From CBDAQR01 sp965199055 (GTDB lineage: Bacteria; Pseudomonadota; Gammaproteobacteria; Pseudomonadales; Halieaceae), in NCBI GenBank assembly GCA_965199055.1, contig CBDAQR010000001.1, positions 1-24,817 on the forward strand: DNA of 24,817 nucleotides, written 5' to 3'. Shown one piece after another: positions 23,344 to 24,817 of this stretch. The position numbers and the translations under genes were made by a program. The notes under the pieces are model-generated. The model did not search any database. It saw nothing but the letters and a program-made list of their open reading frames with translations, and was not told the origin of the DNA. The number at the start of each line of letters is the position of its first letter. Position 1 is the first letter of the stretch.

Positions 23344-24275
23344 AATCCGTTGCGGTATTACCTCCCGTTCACCGGTTATGCCTATCGGGGTGAGCTTAGC
23401 GGATGTCCGGTGTGCACGGAAAAGGACAGCCGACCAGTCGCGCAGCTGGATCGGAACTGGAAACGGCTTCCGACCGTCATGTGCAATCATTGCGGAGTGT
23501 TGTACACCAACCCGCTGCCAACTGAGTCCGAACTGGGCCGGTTCTACAAGGAAAGTTATCGCCGCTTGTATCACCGAACCCTTCGGCGTCCGCGCATAAA
23601 GCACATCGCCAAAGCGGCCAAAATCGCACAATCGCGGGTCAAACTGACATCCGGGATGTGCCAGCCCGGGGGCAGGGTTCTGGATTTTGGGTGCGGCACC
23701 GGCGCTTTCGTCGAGAAGATGCTTGAGGCCGGTTACGACGCCCATGGTTTTGAGATCGGCGACAGCTATGGCGGCTACGCAAGGGAACAGGTTGGAAACC
23801 GCATACAGATATCGGACTGGCGGCAGATGCACTACAGCCAGGAATTTGACCTGATTACGGCCTTTCACGTTGTTGAGCATCTTCGTGATCCCCTCGGCGC
23901 GGTTAAAAAGATGAAATCTTGGCTGGCCCCTGGGGGCAGATATTCCTAGCGGTGCCTAACCTTGCAGCCTTGCCCAACAAGGGTTTTGGCTGGTTTCATT
24001 TTGCCCATGTGCTTGGCTTCAATCACTGGAACCTGTTGCTTCTGGGGGCTAGGGCTGGACTTGACCCGGTGATGGTGAGCAATCCAACCGAAATCGCCTT
24101 TAAAGTAGTTAAACCGGGGGGGGGGGGGGACCAAGCCGAACTAGCTCGCAAGGCACGGGAATTGGCTTTCATGCGCTTTGTCTCGGCGAACGCATATCGG
24201 ACATACCTGCGCTATAACTGGGGTAAGCTTTCACGAAGATTGTTTTCGGATCAAAACACTGCCTCTGAGCGGTGA
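23341..24275 (+). pseudogene. methyltransferase, one G short in the middle, full-length tail (second rendering)
   Basis: Same gene as 7322-8200. A lost G near 23937 stops the frame at 23949. Past that point the 14-G tract lets the tail read on to 24275 (RRLFSDQNTASER), the likely true end. Combining the two renderings gives one complete protein. Confidence 0.7.
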
Positions 24276-24381
24276 TCGACCCCGTTACGCAGAAGCCGCG
24301 CCAAGAAGTTCGAGAGCATCCACCGCTTTGGCGTGGGCTGATTAGGCCCATTCTCAAGAGCCACAGGGGCGACGGTTCCAA

Positions 24382-24545
24382 TCCGAGCGTGACGAATGGC
24401 GGAACTGGTCGGCCGGACCTTCAATGCCGGTGGAAAAACCTATCCCAGGCGTGATGCCGATATTGCCCGCAAGGCATTCGCCCGGCTCGAGTCCGGGCAA
24501 GCCGGATTCCCGGTTTCTGACACCGAGTTGCCCCGCAACTCGTAA
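24382..24545 (+). pseudogene. rep 3' remnant (second rendering)
   Basis: Same as 8365-8528, with the same missing G, so that lesion is reproducible and probably real. Confidence 0.7.
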
Positions 24546-24817
24546 GTGCGCCCCCTTGTAGGTATCCGGCCCGTCGATCTCTCGTCCGGATGAGCGCCGG
24601 CGATCGGCGTCGGGGAGTGTCGGTCCGGCACTGCGAGAAAGCGACGGCAGTGGCTGACCCGCCGGGAAACACTTCACGCCGATCGAAGCCGGCGCGAAAC
24701 AGATTTCAGCGCGATCGAGAAAGCGGCGGTCCCGATGCGTCCAGGCAACATTAGATTTTACAAAAATTTAACGTAACAGCGTGCCTTTCCGATCTGGCGG
24801 CAAAAGCCGCTGATCGG

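Larger units (their letters stand above)
16017..24817. repeat. redundant second rendering of bases 1-8800
   Basis: The offset is 16016 up to about 22735 with no difference seen. Five single-base length changes then follow: +G near 22738, +C near 22914, +C near 23325, -G near 23937, and -G in the poly-G tract. These are homopolymer-type differences except the one near 22914. The simplest reading is an untrimmed circular overlap. The entries below list the second renderings. Confidence 0.9.

Overview
The window looks like an over-length linear representation of one small circular plasmid of about 16.0 kb. Bases 16017-24817 repeat bases 1-8800: there is no difference over the first ~6.7 kb of overlap, then five single-base length differences. 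The real unit is therefore about 1-16016, joined end to start. The host is probably an alphaproteobacterium of the Rhizobiales: there is an Omp2/RopA-type porin (Porin_2 family), a GcrA-like protein, and Rep_3-type initiators with the C-terminal extension often seen in alphaproteobacterial plasmids. No rRNA, tRNA or CRISPR array was seen.

Layout of the unit. 10-290: a 281-bp Tn3-type miniature element with a perfect 5-bp target duplication. 580-1740: porin, then a strong terminator and a small coiled-coil gene. 2236-3187 (minus): a winged-helix, RepL-like replication gene overlapping a second coiled-coil gene, with two tandem palindromes upstream. 3331-4243: a 913-bp IS5-family IS. 4299-5404: a structured repeat, a GcrA-like gene and small ORFs. 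5537-5946: a 410-bp Tn3-type miniature element that has split a Rep_3 gene (rep1). 5954-8258: body of rep1, a third coiled-coil gene and a methyltransferase containing a 14-15 G tract. 8259-9700: non-coding repeats and a rep remnant. 9703-11057: five iterons, intact rep2 and a fourth coiled-coil gene. 11108-12440: non-coding repeats and the rep1 iterons. 12483-12977: 5' end of rep1 and the second copy of the 410-bp element. 12978-15560: repeats, rep3 (broken by the second copy of the IS) and its iterons. 15649-15907: a structured repeat and a tiny membrane-protein ORF.

The plasmid appears to be an unresolved cointegrate. The two directly repeated 410-bp elements separate a 6.6-kb target replicon (5947-12567) from an ~9-kb donor. 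GATCT stands at both ends of the target, and joining those ends restores rep1 in frame. The fused molecule carries four replication modules. Each consists of a three-hairpin element, then iterons or palindromes about 90-130 bp away, then a rep gene; three of the four rep genes are followed by a small coiled-coil gene. Two of the three Rep_3 initiators are interrupted by mobile elements, leaving rep2 and the RepL-like gene intact. Cargo is light: a porin, a GcrA-like protein, a methyltransferase and small proteins of unknown function.
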